Source: Nemopilema nomurai (taxonomy: Eukaryota > Cnidaria > Scyphozoa > Rhizostomeae > Rhizostomatidae). Taken from it: a stretch of 64,000 nt of DNA. The notes below the pieces were generated by a model. The model had not been told where the DNA came from. It saw nothing but the letters and a program-made list of their open reading frames with translations, and searched no databases. Below are positions 27,330 to 39,200 of the stretch, one piece after another. The stretch is taken from the NCBI GenBank assembly GCA_003864495.1, contig PEDN01001361.1, positions 460,726 through 524,725 on the forward strand, read 5' to 3'. The position numbers were made by a program, and so were the translations under genes. Numbering within the stretch: position 1 is the first letter of the stretch; every line of letters starts with the position of its first letter.

Positions 27330-28183
27330 ATTCCATATCAAATCAACCAATACCTGAGAAAATTGTAACCCTCATCTCACACATTTAGAAGTTTCTTTGC
27401 CAATCTCTATATCTTGGTCAATTATGAGAATTTCCCAAATTTGAGCTCATTATCACAAATCGTTTTTGAGATATACCCTTGCAAAATTTTGCTATTTCAT
27501 CCAAATATTCGAGAAAAGGGCGTGGCACTTGATCGTGGTGCTTTGGCTGAAATACTAATAACTTTCATGTTTTATATATTGAAACAATGAAATAATGCAT
27601 TATAGCTATTTTGTGGATGCTGATTTCAAATTTGCAGTTTATAACTCCATGTGACATATGGATTTTGTATTGACATTACCTGAAACCTTTGCCAGCTGCA
27701 TTAAAGATGTCTTAATTTTGGTCTCCAAATTTAGGGTGTGGCAGAGTTCTTCCAAGTTTGAGTGATACCTCATTTAAATGTCCTATGACCAACAAATTGA
27801 TATGAGTTGGTTCTAATTCTGGGACTAACCAGCTTTAAAATTTATGCAACTTTTGATTTGCCAAAGATTATGGTCTAAAATGCTCTTTTGGAATAATAGG
27901 CTAAAACATTACTGAACAGCACTGTAGCACACGAAAGCCTTTTTTAAAAAGAGTTTTATTACTTCAAAGCAAAAATGCTAATTATATGTGAAAATATAAT
28001 GTTCTTAAAATATATAGTTGCAAATCTTAACATAATCCTCAACCTTTAAAATACAAATTCTTTCAGAACCAGAGGTGAATTGAAGAGGTTCAAAAATACA
28101 TAATATTCCATCAAATGGAACAAAGCAAGTGTCTTGATGTTTTGGTTAATGAAAATATTTTCTTGGACCATGTGGGTGCATAA
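27330..28183 (+). repeat. Left inverted-repeat arm of the foldback element
   Basis: About 850 bases pairing with 28805-30101. Single-base differences and small indels between arms (for example one arm has an extra gaacataa near 28990) show the arms have diverged since they formed. Confidence 0.85.
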
Positions 28184-28429
28184 AGTTTATTTATACATCA
28201 TTGAACTTAAAACTATTTTTTGTGAACATTCATATTTCACAAATGTCAAACAAGGTTCTACAACAGTGCAAAATTGGAATAGCAGAAAACTTTGGAAGAA
28301 AACTATTCATTGTTCTGGAAGAAGTCCAAAGCTCCCATTGGAATTAAGTTTCATGCACACTTCATCAAGTCATCATTTATTAAAAATATGATCAACATGT
28401 GCTCAAGAAATCATTGATGTGTGTCTTAT

Positions 28430-28735
28430 CAGATGATATGGTCCATGACACATGTTTTGTCTACAAAGTTCAGCAAATGACAATAAATTTATTAAAAATA
28501 AGTTGCCAGGGGTTTAAATTTTTCACCAGTTTTCTGATGGCTGTGCACAGCAATGCAAAAATTTTAAAAACTATGTTAATCTGTGTTACCACAATGAAGA
28601 TTTTGATGTTGCTGTTGCTGTTGTCCAGTCACAGCAAATTTCTGTGTGATGGCATTGGCTGGATCATAGAAAGATTGACTACTAGAGTCTGCTTACAACA
28701 TCCCCTGTTGAGAAAGTCAAATTATTGTCTGTCTT
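28430..28735 (+). pseudogene. Decayed transposase-like gene in the foldback centre
   Basis: Two blocks in different frames match, from memory, a widespread transposon-encoded protein with the pattern SDG...QYKN...NLC.H..DF followed by CDGIGGT.KRL...ASLQ. Here 28530-28610 reads FSDGCAQQCKNFKNYVNLC and onward to YHNEDFDV; 28648-28707 reads DGIGWIIERLTTRVCLQHPL one frame away, and the expected segment between them is scrambled by a Leu-rich CTG repeat. Frameshifts and stops make it non-functional. The superfamily cannot be named from this alone. Confidence 0.6.
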
Positions 28736-28804
28736 TATGACAATTTTTGATGGATAGGTTTGGCCACAAAAATGGTTTTAAGTTCAATGATGTAGAGATA
28801 CACT

Positions 28805-30101
28805 CTATGCACCCACATGGTCCAAGAAAATATTTTCATTAGCCAAAACATCAAGACACTTGCTTTGTTCCATTTGATGGAATATTATGTATTCTTGAAC
28901 CTCTTCAATTCACCTCTGGTTCCAGAAGAATTTATATTTTAAGGGATGAGGATTATGTTAAGATTGCAACTATATATTTTAAGAACATAAGAACATTATA
29001 TTTTCACATATAATTAGCACTTTTGCTTTGAAGTAATAAAACTCTTTTTAAAAAAGGCTTTCGTGTGCTACAGTGCTGTTAAGTAATGTTTTAGCCTATT
29101 ATTCCCAAAGAGCATTTTAGACCATAATTTTTGGCAAATCAAAAGTTGCATAAATTTTAAAGCTGTTTAGTCCAAGAATTAGAACCAACTCATATCAATA
29201 GGTTGGTCATAGGACATTTAAATGAAGTATCACTCAAACTTGGAAGGACTCTGCCACACCCTAACTTTGGCGACCAAAATTAAGACATCTTTAATGCAGC
29301 TGGCAAAGGTTTCAGGTAATGTTAATACAAAATCCATATGTCACATGGAGTTATAAACTGCAAATTTAAAATCAGCATCCACAAAATAGCTATAATGCAT
29401 TATTTCATTGTTTCAATATATAAAACATGAAAGTTATTAGTATTTCAGCCAAAGCACCACGATCAAGTGCCACGCCCTTTTCTCGAATATTTGGACGAAA
29501 TAGCAAAATTTTGCAAGCATACATCTCAAAAACGATTTGTGATAATGAGCTCAAACAAATTTTTAGTGTAACGAGAATTGAGCCTTGTTATGTGCGATTC
29601 GTTCACTAATAAAACCATCCATCGACTATCGAGTCATTTCCAAACCCAGCGAGTCTTATTTTACGTGCAGAGAACACGGAGCCAGAGAGAGAGACAGTGT
29701 GTTGCTTGATTGTAACTGAACTCTGAACTGAACTGAACTTACATAGAAATTAACATGCTTATATACAGAAATGAATATCTAAAATTAACACGAATGATGT
29801 AAGGAAAACAAAGGATAGGAAGGGCGAGTGAAGGTGATGAGTAAATTGAATAGCGTGGCAAAGATTAAGTAAACAATATGGATTAGCGAATGCGTGATAT
29901 GAGAGTGACGTAGAGGATGCCTGTGCTGCGATGTGAGAATGTGGGAAAATGATGGAATGAATGAGAAGGAAAAATTGATGTAAACAGGCCTAAATAGAGT
30001 CACTACAAATTCTCATAATTGAACAAGATATAGAGATGGGCAAAAAAGTTCCTAAATCTGAGACATAAGGGTTACAGACCCTGGTTGATTTGATATGGAA
30101 T
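28805..30101 (-). repeat. Right inverted-repeat arm, interrupted by a solo LTR
   Basis: Inverse copy of the left arm. Homology runs from 28805 to about 29550, breaks at the LTR insertion (29601-30008), and resumes at 30009 with tctcataattg and the outer terminus. About 45 bases just before the insertion also lack a left-arm counterpart. Confidence 0.8.
29601..30008 (-). mobile_element. Solo LTR (reverse orientation) inside the foldback right arm
   Basis: Read on the - strand it begins TTGTAGTGACTC, the start of the LTRs at 31876 and 32920, and near its end shares ggctccgtgttctctgcacg after a TCTC run at the same relative place. A tatataag box lies between. The rest differs, so it is a sister family. 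ATTC occurs on both sides (29597-29600 and 30009-30012) as a possible target duplication. No internal region or second LTR is present, consistent with LTR-LTR recombination. Confidence 0.6.
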
Positions 30102-31109
30102 ACAATATAGATAAAATGAGAGTTGGATAAACAAGATTGCAGAGTATGTCTAACATAATGTTGCAGGAAAACAAAAGAGTGAAATAATTTTGAATCAGTT
30201 AAAAGCCAGCCAAACATGGCTATTCTGAAAGTTGCAACATATAATAAGTCCTTTAAAATGCTGTTTACTTGAACATTGTTTCATTTCTCTAACAAAGTTT
30301 TATTAGATATTAAGCACCAGCTTTAAACATTTTTCAAGGGGATGAGAAACATTTCGTATAAATAATGGAAAAGTTGTGTATGATCAAATAATGAACATCA
30401 GGGGCAGCAAAGGCATGCCATATCTTCCGACATGATATGTTAACTATCTAGATCTCAAGTAAATAGCCTTTGCAGTTATTGAAATAGCCTTTGCAGTGGA
30501 TGGCAATGTCAATAAAATGTGGTGTTTAAAGATATTTATATTTTCTGTTAGAGTCCCACAAATAAGCCCTCAAATAATTTCTGTTAGGATTTCTAGTACC
30601 GTACTATTAATACCGTATTTGTAACTGCTGCAATTCTGCAGATTGCAAAAGAATGAGGTGAACATTCAAGTTTAAGCATTTTCATTCAAAAAATCTCAAA
30701 GGAGACAAAATTGTTTTGTTAAATAAACTACATTTTGTACACGACCGCATATAGATTTTAATAAAAAGATATGTAAAGCTCAATCAATTTCGAATGAATG
30801 TTAGTATGACAGCCAAAATAGATTTAGGCAATTTTTAATACAATTTGAAGGCCCATGGCAATTGGCAAAACTATAGAATCTAACTGAGAAATTGACACTT
30901 CTTTAAAAAAGTAAGACGAGGAAGACTATTTTTAACGTACAGTATTGCAGATAACACTCTATCTCTAAAACTAGTAGTTGGAAAAAGACCATTCAAGCGT
31001 AAAAACAATCCACATGATCAACCCTTTCATTCCAATTGATATTAAAAAGATTCATTTTCTGGTCCAGAACGATCATTTTTGCAAGTCTATTGTTTTGGCG
31101 TTTTTGGTG
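30102..31109. other. Spacer between foldback element and satellite
   Basis: AT-rich, no open frame of note. Towards 31050-31110 it drifts into satellite-like phrases (gatcatttttgcaag), marking a diffuse left border of the array. Confidence 0.5.
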
Positions 31110-31875
31110 CTAACTCTTGGAAAAATGCAACCTTCTTTTCTACCATTGTCTTGTAGACCAAAACAAGGGCAACCTATTGGTTTACTTGGTTCAGCTCTTA
31201 GACGTGCATATTGCAAGATATGAGTGGTTTTGGAAGTTGCCCCGTTTTCCGCAAAACGCCAATGCTATAGCCTTGCAAAAATGGTCAAATCTGATGGAAA
31301 ATTCCCACCTTCTTTTCTACCAGTGTCTTGTAGAGCAGAACAGGGGCAACCTATTGGTGTACTTGGTTCAGCTCTTAGACGTGTATTTTGCAAGATATAA
31401 GTGTTTTTCGAAGTTGCCCCGTTCTCCGCAAAACGCCAAGGCTATAGCCTTGCAAAAATGGTCAAAACTGATGGAAAATTCCGACCTTTTTCTCTACCAT
31501 TGTCTTGTAGATCAGAACAAGGGCAACCTATTGGTTTACTTGGTTCAGCTCTTAGACGTGTATTTTGCAAGATATGAGTGTTTTTTGAAGTTGCCCCGCC
31601 AAGGCTATATCCTTGCAAAAATGGTTAAATCTGAAGGAAAATTCCAACCTTTTTTGCTACCATTGTCTTGTAGAGCAGATCATGGGCAACCTATTGGTGT
31701 ACTTGATTCAGCTCTTAGACGTGTATTTTGCAAGATATGAGTGTTTTTTGAAGTTGCCCCGCCAAGGCTATATCCTTGCAAAAATGGTTAAATCTGAAGG
31801 AAAATTCCAACCTTTTTTGCTACCATTGTCTTGTAGAGCAGATCATGGGCAACCTATTGGTGTACTTGGTTCAGC
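31110..31875 (+). repeat. Satellite array, left block (about 4.5 diverged units)
   Basis: Units of about 175 bp with the same consensus as the main block but more substitutions (accagtgtcttg, gtcaaaactgatgg, aaatctgaagg). Two adjacent units lack 14 bases (gccccgccaagg instead of gccccgttttccgcaaaacgc...). The block is cut by the LTR element. Confidence 0.93.
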
Positions 31876-32225
31876 TGTAGTGACTCCTTTGTCTACTTTC
31901 CATTGTCACACCATGTCATGCTGACACATCGTTTCTCGCTCCCCAGCCTAGATTTTTCCATCCGCGTTACATCACCATTTCATCATCCTCTCTCATCCCT
32001 CGTCAGCAAATTTATTCTTAGATTCATCAGTATAAATATAATTGTAAAGTAAATCAGAGTCAGTCAGAAACAGAGCTACAGAAAACAACAGACAACGCGT
32101 CGGCATTTCTCTCTCTCGGCCTGGCTCCGTGTTCTCTGCACGTTAAACAAGACAATTTTGGCTCGGATTGTCCATAGAGGTTGAGCAACGCAGTCGGTAG
32201 AAACCCATCACAACTCGTTTCTATA
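31876..32225 (+). repeat. 5' LTR
   Basis: Begins TGTAGTGACTCC and ends TTTCTATA. Contains a TATA box, tataaatata, at 32031-32040, a plausible promoter for the element. Confidence 0.9.
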
Positions 32226-32382
32226 ATGGTGAACACGACGTGACTTTCTCAGCCGATATGGACACGATTTTCATCCTTCGCCATGCAAGCAACCCAATGC
32301 ACATCAACAGCACTCGCTCGGATCCGAATCGCCGTTCTCGAACTCCGTGCCGTGCCGACGCTGCATCTCGAAGCATCATCGC

Positions 32383-32690
32383 TGGTTCCTGGTCATCCAA
32401 CTCATAAAACCATGGACGCAACACAACTCTGGTTCCTGGTCATCCAACTCATAAAACCATGGACGCAACACAACTCTGGTTCCTGGTCATCCAACCCACA
32501 AAACCATGGACGCAACACAACTCTGGTTCCTGGTCATCCAACTCATAAAACCATGGACGCAACACAACTCTGGTTCCTGGTCATCCAACCCACAAAACCA
32601 TGGACGCAACACAACTCTGGTTCCTGGTCACCCAACACACAAAACCATGGACACAACAAGCATCGCAGGTTCTTGGTAAACCTACTCACA
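32383..32690 (+). repeat. 47-bp tandem repeat in the LTR element interior
   Basis: The phrase tggttcctggtcatccaa starts at 32383, 32430, 32477, 32524, 32571 and 32618, with a diverged copy at 32665. Because 47 is not a multiple of three the peptide pattern cycles through the frames; the 139-codon open frame over it (32283-32699) is probably not a real gene. Confidence 0.9.
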
Positions 32691-32919
32691 AAACCTTGAA
32701 TTTCAACCTGGACACCGTCGAACAACTTCGCTCTTCCTGCTTGCAAGGGAATCCCCACTTCAACGCAAGTCACGGACAAGCACACAAAAAAAAAACCAAA
32801 ACGAACATTCGAACATTTAGTAATTTTATTCAAATTTCTCTCTTTCTTAATTGTTAGTCGTAATACTTAATTTCATTTTCGAATCCTTCGCTTCGCTTGT
32901 CTTCTAGGAGGGGAGCTCT

Positions 32920-33269
32920 TGTAGTGACTCCTTTGTCTACTTTCCATTGTCACACCATGTCATGCTGACACATCGTTTCTCGCTCCCCAGCCTAGATTTT
33001 TCCATCCGCGTTACATCACCATTTCATCATCCTCTCTCATCCCTCGTCAGCAAATTTATTCTTAGATTCATCAGTATAAATATAATTGTAAAGTAAATCA
33101 GAGTCAGTCAGAAACAGAGCTACAGAAAACAACAGACAACGCGTCGGCATTTCTCTCTCTCGGCCTGGCTCCGTGTTCTCTGCACGTTAAACAAGACAAT
33201 TTTGGCTCGGATTGTCCATAGAGGTTGAGCAACGCAGTCGGTAGAAACCCATCACAACTCGTTTCTATA
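32920..33269 (+). repeat. 3' LTR
   Basis: Same length as the 5' LTR and apparently the same sequence base for base; preceded by the polypurine tract and followed directly by the satellite fragment cagctcttagacgtg. Confidence 0.9.
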
Positions 33270-36200
33270 CAGCTCTTAGACGTGTATTTTGCAAGATAGA
33301 AGTGTTTTTCGAAGTTGCCCCGTTTTCCGCAAAACGCCAAGGCTATAGCCTTGCAAAAATGGTCAAATCTGATGGAAAATTCCGACCTTCTTTTCTACCA
33401 TTGTCTTGTAGAGCAGAACAAGGGCAACCTATTGGTGTACTTGGTTCAGCTCTTAGACGTGTATTTTCAAGATATGAGTGTTTTTGAAGTTGCCCCGTTT
33501 TCCGCAAAACGCCAAGGCTATAGCCTTGCAAAAATGGTCAAATCTGATGGAAAATTCCGGCCTTTTTTCTACCATTGTCTTGTAGAGCAGAACAAGGGCA
33601 ACCTATTGGTGTACTTGGTTCAGCTCTTAGACGTGTATTTTCAAGATATGAGTGTTTTTGAAGTTGCCCCGTTTTCCGCAAAACGCCAAGGCTATAGCCT
33701 TGCAAAAATGGTCAAATCTGATGGAAAATTCCGACCTTCTTTTCTACCATTGTCTTGTAGAGCAGACAAGGGCAACCTATTGGTGTACTTGGTTCAGCTC
33801 TTAGACGTGTATTTTCAAGATATGAGGTTTTTCGAAGTTGCCCCGTTTTCCGCAAAACGCCAAGGCTATAGCCTTGCAAAAATGGTCAAATCTGATGGAA
33901 AATTCCGACCTTCTTTTCTACCATTGTCTTGTAGAGCAGATCAAGGGCAACCTATTGGTGTACTTGGTTCAGCTCTTAGACGTGTATTTTGCAAGATATG
34001 AGTGTTTTTGAAGTTGCCCCGCCAAGGCTATAGCCTTGCAAAAATGGTCAAATCTGATGGAAAATTCCGACCTTCTTTTCTACCATTGTCTTGTAGAGCA
34101 GAACAAGGGCAACCTATTGGTGTACTTGGTTCAGCTCTTAGACGTGTATTTTTCAAGATATGAGTGTTTTTCGAAGTTGCCCCGTTTTCCGCAAAACGCC
34201 AAGGCTATAGCCTTGCAAAAATGGTCAAATCTGATGGAAAATTCCGACCTTCTTTTCTACCATTGTCTTGTAGAGCAGAACAAGGGCAACCTATTGGTGT
34301 ACTTGGTTCAGCTCTTAGACGTGTATTTTCAAGATATGAGTGTTTTTCGAAGTTGCCCCGTTTTCCGCAAAACGCCAAGGCTATAGCCTTGCAAAAATGG
34401 TCAAATCTGATGGAAAATTCCGACCTTCTTTTCTACCATTGTCTTGTAGAGCAGAACAAGGGCAACCTATTGGTGTACTTGGTTCAGCTCTTAGACGTGT
34501 ATTTTGCAAGATATGAGTGTTTTCGAAGTTGCCCCGTTTTCCGCAAAACGCCAAGGCTATAGCCTTGCAAAAATGGTCAAATCTGATGGAAAATTCCGAC
34601 CTTCTTTTCTACCATTGTCTTGTAGAGCAGACAAGGGCAACCTATTGGTGTACTTGGTTCAGCTCTTAGACGTGTATTTTCAAGATATGAGTGTTTTTCG
34701 AAGTTGCCCCGTTTTCCGCAAAACGCCAAGGCTATAGCCTTGCAAAAATGGTCAAATCTGATGGAAAATTCCGACCTTCTTTTCTACCATTGTCTTGTAG
34801 AGCAGAACAAGGGCAACCTATTGGTGTACTTGGTTCAGCTCTTAGACGTGTATTTTCAAGATATGAGTGTTTTTCGAAGTTGCCCCGTTTTCCGCAAAAC
34901 GCCAAGGCTATAGCCTTGCAAAAATGGTCAAATCTGATGGAAAATTCCGACCTTCTTTTCTACCATTGTCTTGTAGAGCAGACAAGGGCAACCTATTATG
35001 TACTTTTCAGCTCTTAGACGTGTATTTTTCAAGATATGAGTGTTTTTCGAAGTTGCCCCGTTTTCCGCAAAACGCCAAGGCTATAGCCTTGCAAAAATGG
35101 TCAAATCTGATGGAAAATTCCGCCTTCTTTTCTACCATTGTCTTGTAGAGCAGATCAAGGGCAACCTATTGGTGTACTTGGTTCAGCTCTTAGACGTGTA
35201 TTTTCAAGATATGAGTGTTTTTGAAGTTGCCCCGTTTTCCGCAAAACGCCAAGGCTATAGCCTTGCAAAAATGGTCAAATCTGATGGAAAATTCCGACCT
35301 TCTTTTCTACCATTGTCTTGTAGAGCAGACAAGGGCAACCTATTGGTGTACTTGGTTCAGCTCTTAGACGTGTATTTTTCAAGATATGAGTGTTTTTCGA
35401 AGTTGCCCCGTTTTCCGCAAAACGCCAAGGCTATAGCCTTGCAAAAATGGTCAAATCTGATGGAAAATTCCGACCTTCTTTTCTACCATTGTCTTGTAGA
35501 GCAGACAAGGGCAACCTATTGGTGTACTTGGTTCAGCTCTTAGACGTGTATTTTTCAAGATATGAGTGTTTTTTGAAGTTGCCCCGTTTTCCGCAAAACG
35601 CCAAGGCTATAGCCTTGCAAAAATGGTCAAATCTGATGGAAAATTCCGACCTTCTTTTCTACCATTGTCTTGTAGAGCAGACAAGGGCAACCTATTGGTG
35701 TACTTGGTTCAGCTCTTAGACGTGTATTTTCAAGATATGAGTGTTTTTCGAAGTTGCCCCGTTTTCCGCAAAACGCCAAGGCTATAGCCTTGCAAAAATG
35801 GTCAAATCTGATGGAAAATTCCGACCTTCTTTTCTACCATTGTCTTGTAGAGCAGAACAAGGGCAACCTATTGGTGTACTTGGTTCAGCTCTTAGACGTG
35901 TATTTTCAAGATATGAGTGTTTTTGAAGTTGCCCCGTTTTCCGCAAAACGCCAAGGCTATAGCCTTGCAAAAATGGTCAAATCTGATGGAAAATTCCGAC
36001 CTTCTTTTCTACCATTGTCTTGTAGAGCAGACAAGGGCAACCTATTGGTGTACTTGGTTCAGCTCTTAGACGTGTATTTTTCAAGATATGAGTTTTTTCG
36101 AAGTTGCCCCGTTTTCCGCAAAACGCCAAGGCTATAGCCTTGCAAAAATGGTCAAATCTGATGGAAAATTCCGACCTTCTTTTCTACCATTGTCTTGTAG

Positions 36201-39200
36201 AGCAGACAAGGGCAACCTATTGGTGTACTTGGTTCAGCTCTTAGACGTGTATTTTCAAGATATGAGTGTTTTCGAAGTTGCCCCGTTTTCCGCAAAACGC
36301 CAAGGCTATAGCCTTGCAAAAATGGTCAAATCTGATGGAAAATTCCGACCTTCTTTTCTACCATTGTCTTGTAGAGCAGAACAAGGGCACCTATTGGTGT
36401 ACTTGGTTCAGCTCTTAGACGTGTATTTTTCAAGATATGAGTGTTTTTGAAGTTGCCCCGTTTTCCGCAAAACGCCAAGGCTATAGCCTTGCAAAAATGG
36501 TCAAATCTGATGGAAAATTCCGACCTTCTTTTCTACCATTGTCTTGTAGAGCAGAATCAAGGGCAACCTATTGGTGTACTTGGTTCAGCTCTTAGACGTG
36601 TATTTTCAAGATATGAGTGTTTTTCGAAGTTGCCCCGTTTTCCGCAAAACGCCAAGGCTATAGCCTTGCAAAAATGGTCAAATCTGATGGAAAATTCCGA
36701 CCTTCTTTTCTACCATTGTCTTGTAGAGCAGACAAGGGCAACCTATTGGTGTACTTGGTTCAGCTCTTAGACGTGTATTTTTCAAGATATGAGTGTTTTT
36801 CGAAGTTGCCCCGTTTTCCGCAAAACGCCAAGGCTATAGCCTTGCAAAAATGGTCAAATCTGATGGAAAATTCCGACCTTCTTTCTACCATTGTCTTGTA
36901 GAGCAGATCAAGGGCAACCTATTGGTGTACTTGGTTCAGCTCTTAGACGTGTATTTTTCAAGATATGAGTGTTTTTGAAGTTGCCCCGTTTTCGCAAAAC
37001 GCCAAGGCTATAGCCTTGCAAAAATGGTCAAATCTGATGGAAAATTCCGACCTTCTTTTCTACCATTGTCTTGTAGAGCAGATCAAGGGCAACCTATTGG
37101 TGTACTTGGTTCAGCTCTTAGACGTGTATTTTCAAGATATGAGTGTTTTTCGAAGTTGCCCCGTTTTCCGCAAAACGCCAAGGCTATAGCCTTGCAAAAA
37201 TGGTCAAATCTGATGGAAAATTCCGACCTTCTTTTCTACCATTGTCTTGTAGAGCAGATCAAGGGCAACCTATTGGTGTACTTGGTTCAGCTCTTAGACG
37301 TGTATTTTTCAAGATATGAGTGTTTTTGAAGTTGCCCCGTTTTCCGCAAAACGCCAAGGCTATAGCCTTGCAAAAATGGTCAAATCTGATGGAAAATTCC
37401 GACCTTCTTTTCTACCATTGTCTTGTAGAGCAGATCAAGGGCAACCTATTGGTGTACTTGGTTCAGCTCTTAGACGTGTATTTTTCAAGATATGAGTGTT
37501 TTTCGAAGTTGCCCCGTTTCCGCAAAACGCCAAGGCTATAGCCTTGCAAAAATGGTCAAATCTGATGGAAAATTCCGACCTTCTTTTCTACCATTGTCTT
37601 GTAGAGCAGATCAAGGGCAACCTATTGGTGTACTTGGTTCAGCTCTTAGACGTGTATTTTTCAAGATATGAGTGTTTTTGAAGTTGCCCCGTTTTCCGCA
37701 AAACGCCAAGGCTATAGCCTTGCAAAAATGGTCAAATCTGATGGAAAATTCCGACCTTCTTTTCTACCATTGTCTTGTAGAGCAGATCAAGGGCAACCTA
37801 TTGGTGTACTTGGTTCAGCTCTTAGACGTGTATTTTTCAAGATATGAGTGTTTTCGAAGTTGCCCCGTTTTCCGCAAAACGCCAAGGCTATAGCCTTGCA
37901 AAAATGGTCAAATCTGATGGAAAATTCCGACCTTCTTTTCTACATTTGTCTTGTAGAGCAGAACAAGGGCAACCTATTGGTGTACTTGGTTCAGCTCTTA
38001 GACGTGTATTTTGCAAGATATGAGTTTTTCGAAGTTGCCCCGTTTTCCGCAAAACGCCAAGGCTATAGCCTTGCAAAATGGTCAAACTGATGGAAAATTC
38101 CGACCTTCTTTTCTACCATTGTCTTGTAGAGCAGACAAGGGCAACCTATTGGTGTACTTGGTTCAGCTCTTAGACGTGAATTTTCAAGATATGAGTGTTT
38201 TCTGAAGTTGCCCCGTTTTCCGCAAAACGCCAAGGCTATAGCCTTGCAAAAATGGTCAAATCTGATGGAAAATTCCGACCTTCTTTTCTACCATTGTCTT
38301 GTAGAGCAGATCAAGCGCAATCTATTGGTGTACTTGGTTCAGCTCTTAGACGTGTATTTTGCAAGATATGTTTTTCGAAGTTGCCCCGTTTTCCGCAAAA
38401 CGCCAAGGCTATAGCCTTGCAAAATGGTCAAACTGATGGAAAATTCCGACCTTTTTTCTACCAGTGTCTTGTAGAGCAGAACAAGGGCAACCTATTGGTG
38501 TACTTGGTTCAGCTCTTAGACGTGTATTTTGCAAGATATGAGTGGTTTTCGAAGTTGCCCCGTTTTCCGCAAAATGCCAAGGCTATAGCCTTGCAAAATC
38601 TGATCTGATGGAAAATTCCGACCTTCTTTTCTACCATTATTTTGTAGAGCAGAACAAGGGCAACCTATTGGTGTACTTGGTTCAGCTCTAGACGTGTATT
38701 TTGCAAGATATGAGTGGTTTTCGAAGTTGCCCCGTTTTCCGCAAAACGCCAAGGCTATAGCCTTGCAAAATTGGTCAAAACTGATGGAAAATTCCGACCT
38801 TCTTTTCTACCATTGTCTTGTAGAGCAGAACAAGGGCAACCTATTGTGTACTTGGTTCAGCTCTAAGACTTGTATTTTGCAAGATATGAGATGTTTTCGA
38901 AGTTGCCCCCTTTTACGCAAAACGCCAAAGCTATAGCCTTGCAAAATTGGTCAAAACTGATGGAAAATTTCAACCATCTTTTCTTCCTTTGTCTTGTATA
39001 GCAGAACAAGGGCAACCTATTGGTGTACTTGGTTCAGCTCTTAGACGTGTATTTTTCAAGATATGAGTGTTTTTCGAAGTTGCCCCGTTTTCCGCAAAAC
39101 GTCAAGCTATAGCCTTGCAAAAATGGTCAAATCTGATGGAAAATTCCGACCTTCTTTTCTACCAGTGTCTTGTAGAGCAGAACAAGGGCAACCTATTGGT

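Larger units (their letters stand above)
27330..30101. mobile_element. Foldback DNA transposon with long terminal inverted repeats
   Basis: The left arm (27330 to about 28183) reappears inverted as the right arm (about 28805-30101). The outermost 19 bases, attccatatcaaatcaacc, are matched by their reverse complement at 30083-30101. Matching inner landmarks include the block reading cttgatgttttggttaatga near 28130 and its inverse near 28840, and the ttgatcgtggtgctttggct block near 27530 and its inverse near 29450. Arms are about 850 bp once a 408-bp LTR inserted in the right arm is removed. The unique centre (about 28184-28804) carries a broken transposase-like gene. Clear flanking target duplications were not found. 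Confidence 0.85.
31876..33269 (+). mobile_element. Non-autonomous LTR retrotransposon (TRIM-like), 1394 bp
   Basis: Two 350-base direct repeats bound a 694-base interior. One base after the 5' LTR comes TGGTGAACACGACG, a primer-binding-site-like sequence complementary to a tRNA 3' CCA end; just before the 3' LTR is the polypurine tract aggaggggag. The insertion splits a satellite unit within ggttcagctcttagacg, with CAGC present on both sides as a target duplication. The interior has no gag or pol, only a 47-bp tandem repeat, so mobility would depend on proteins from another element. I saw no difference between the LTRs, which suggests recent insertion. Confidence 0.9.

Noticed and set aside
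32283..32699. 138-codon ORF inside the LTR element as a gag gene
   Set aside because: It is the 47-bp tandem repeat translated; the same peptide reappears every three units and no gag, zinc-knuckle or protease motif is seen.
33315..34001. 228-codon forward ORF in the satellite
   Set aside because: It is made of repeating satellite units read through changing frames; neighbouring units give the same peptides in other frames and there is no independent coding signal.
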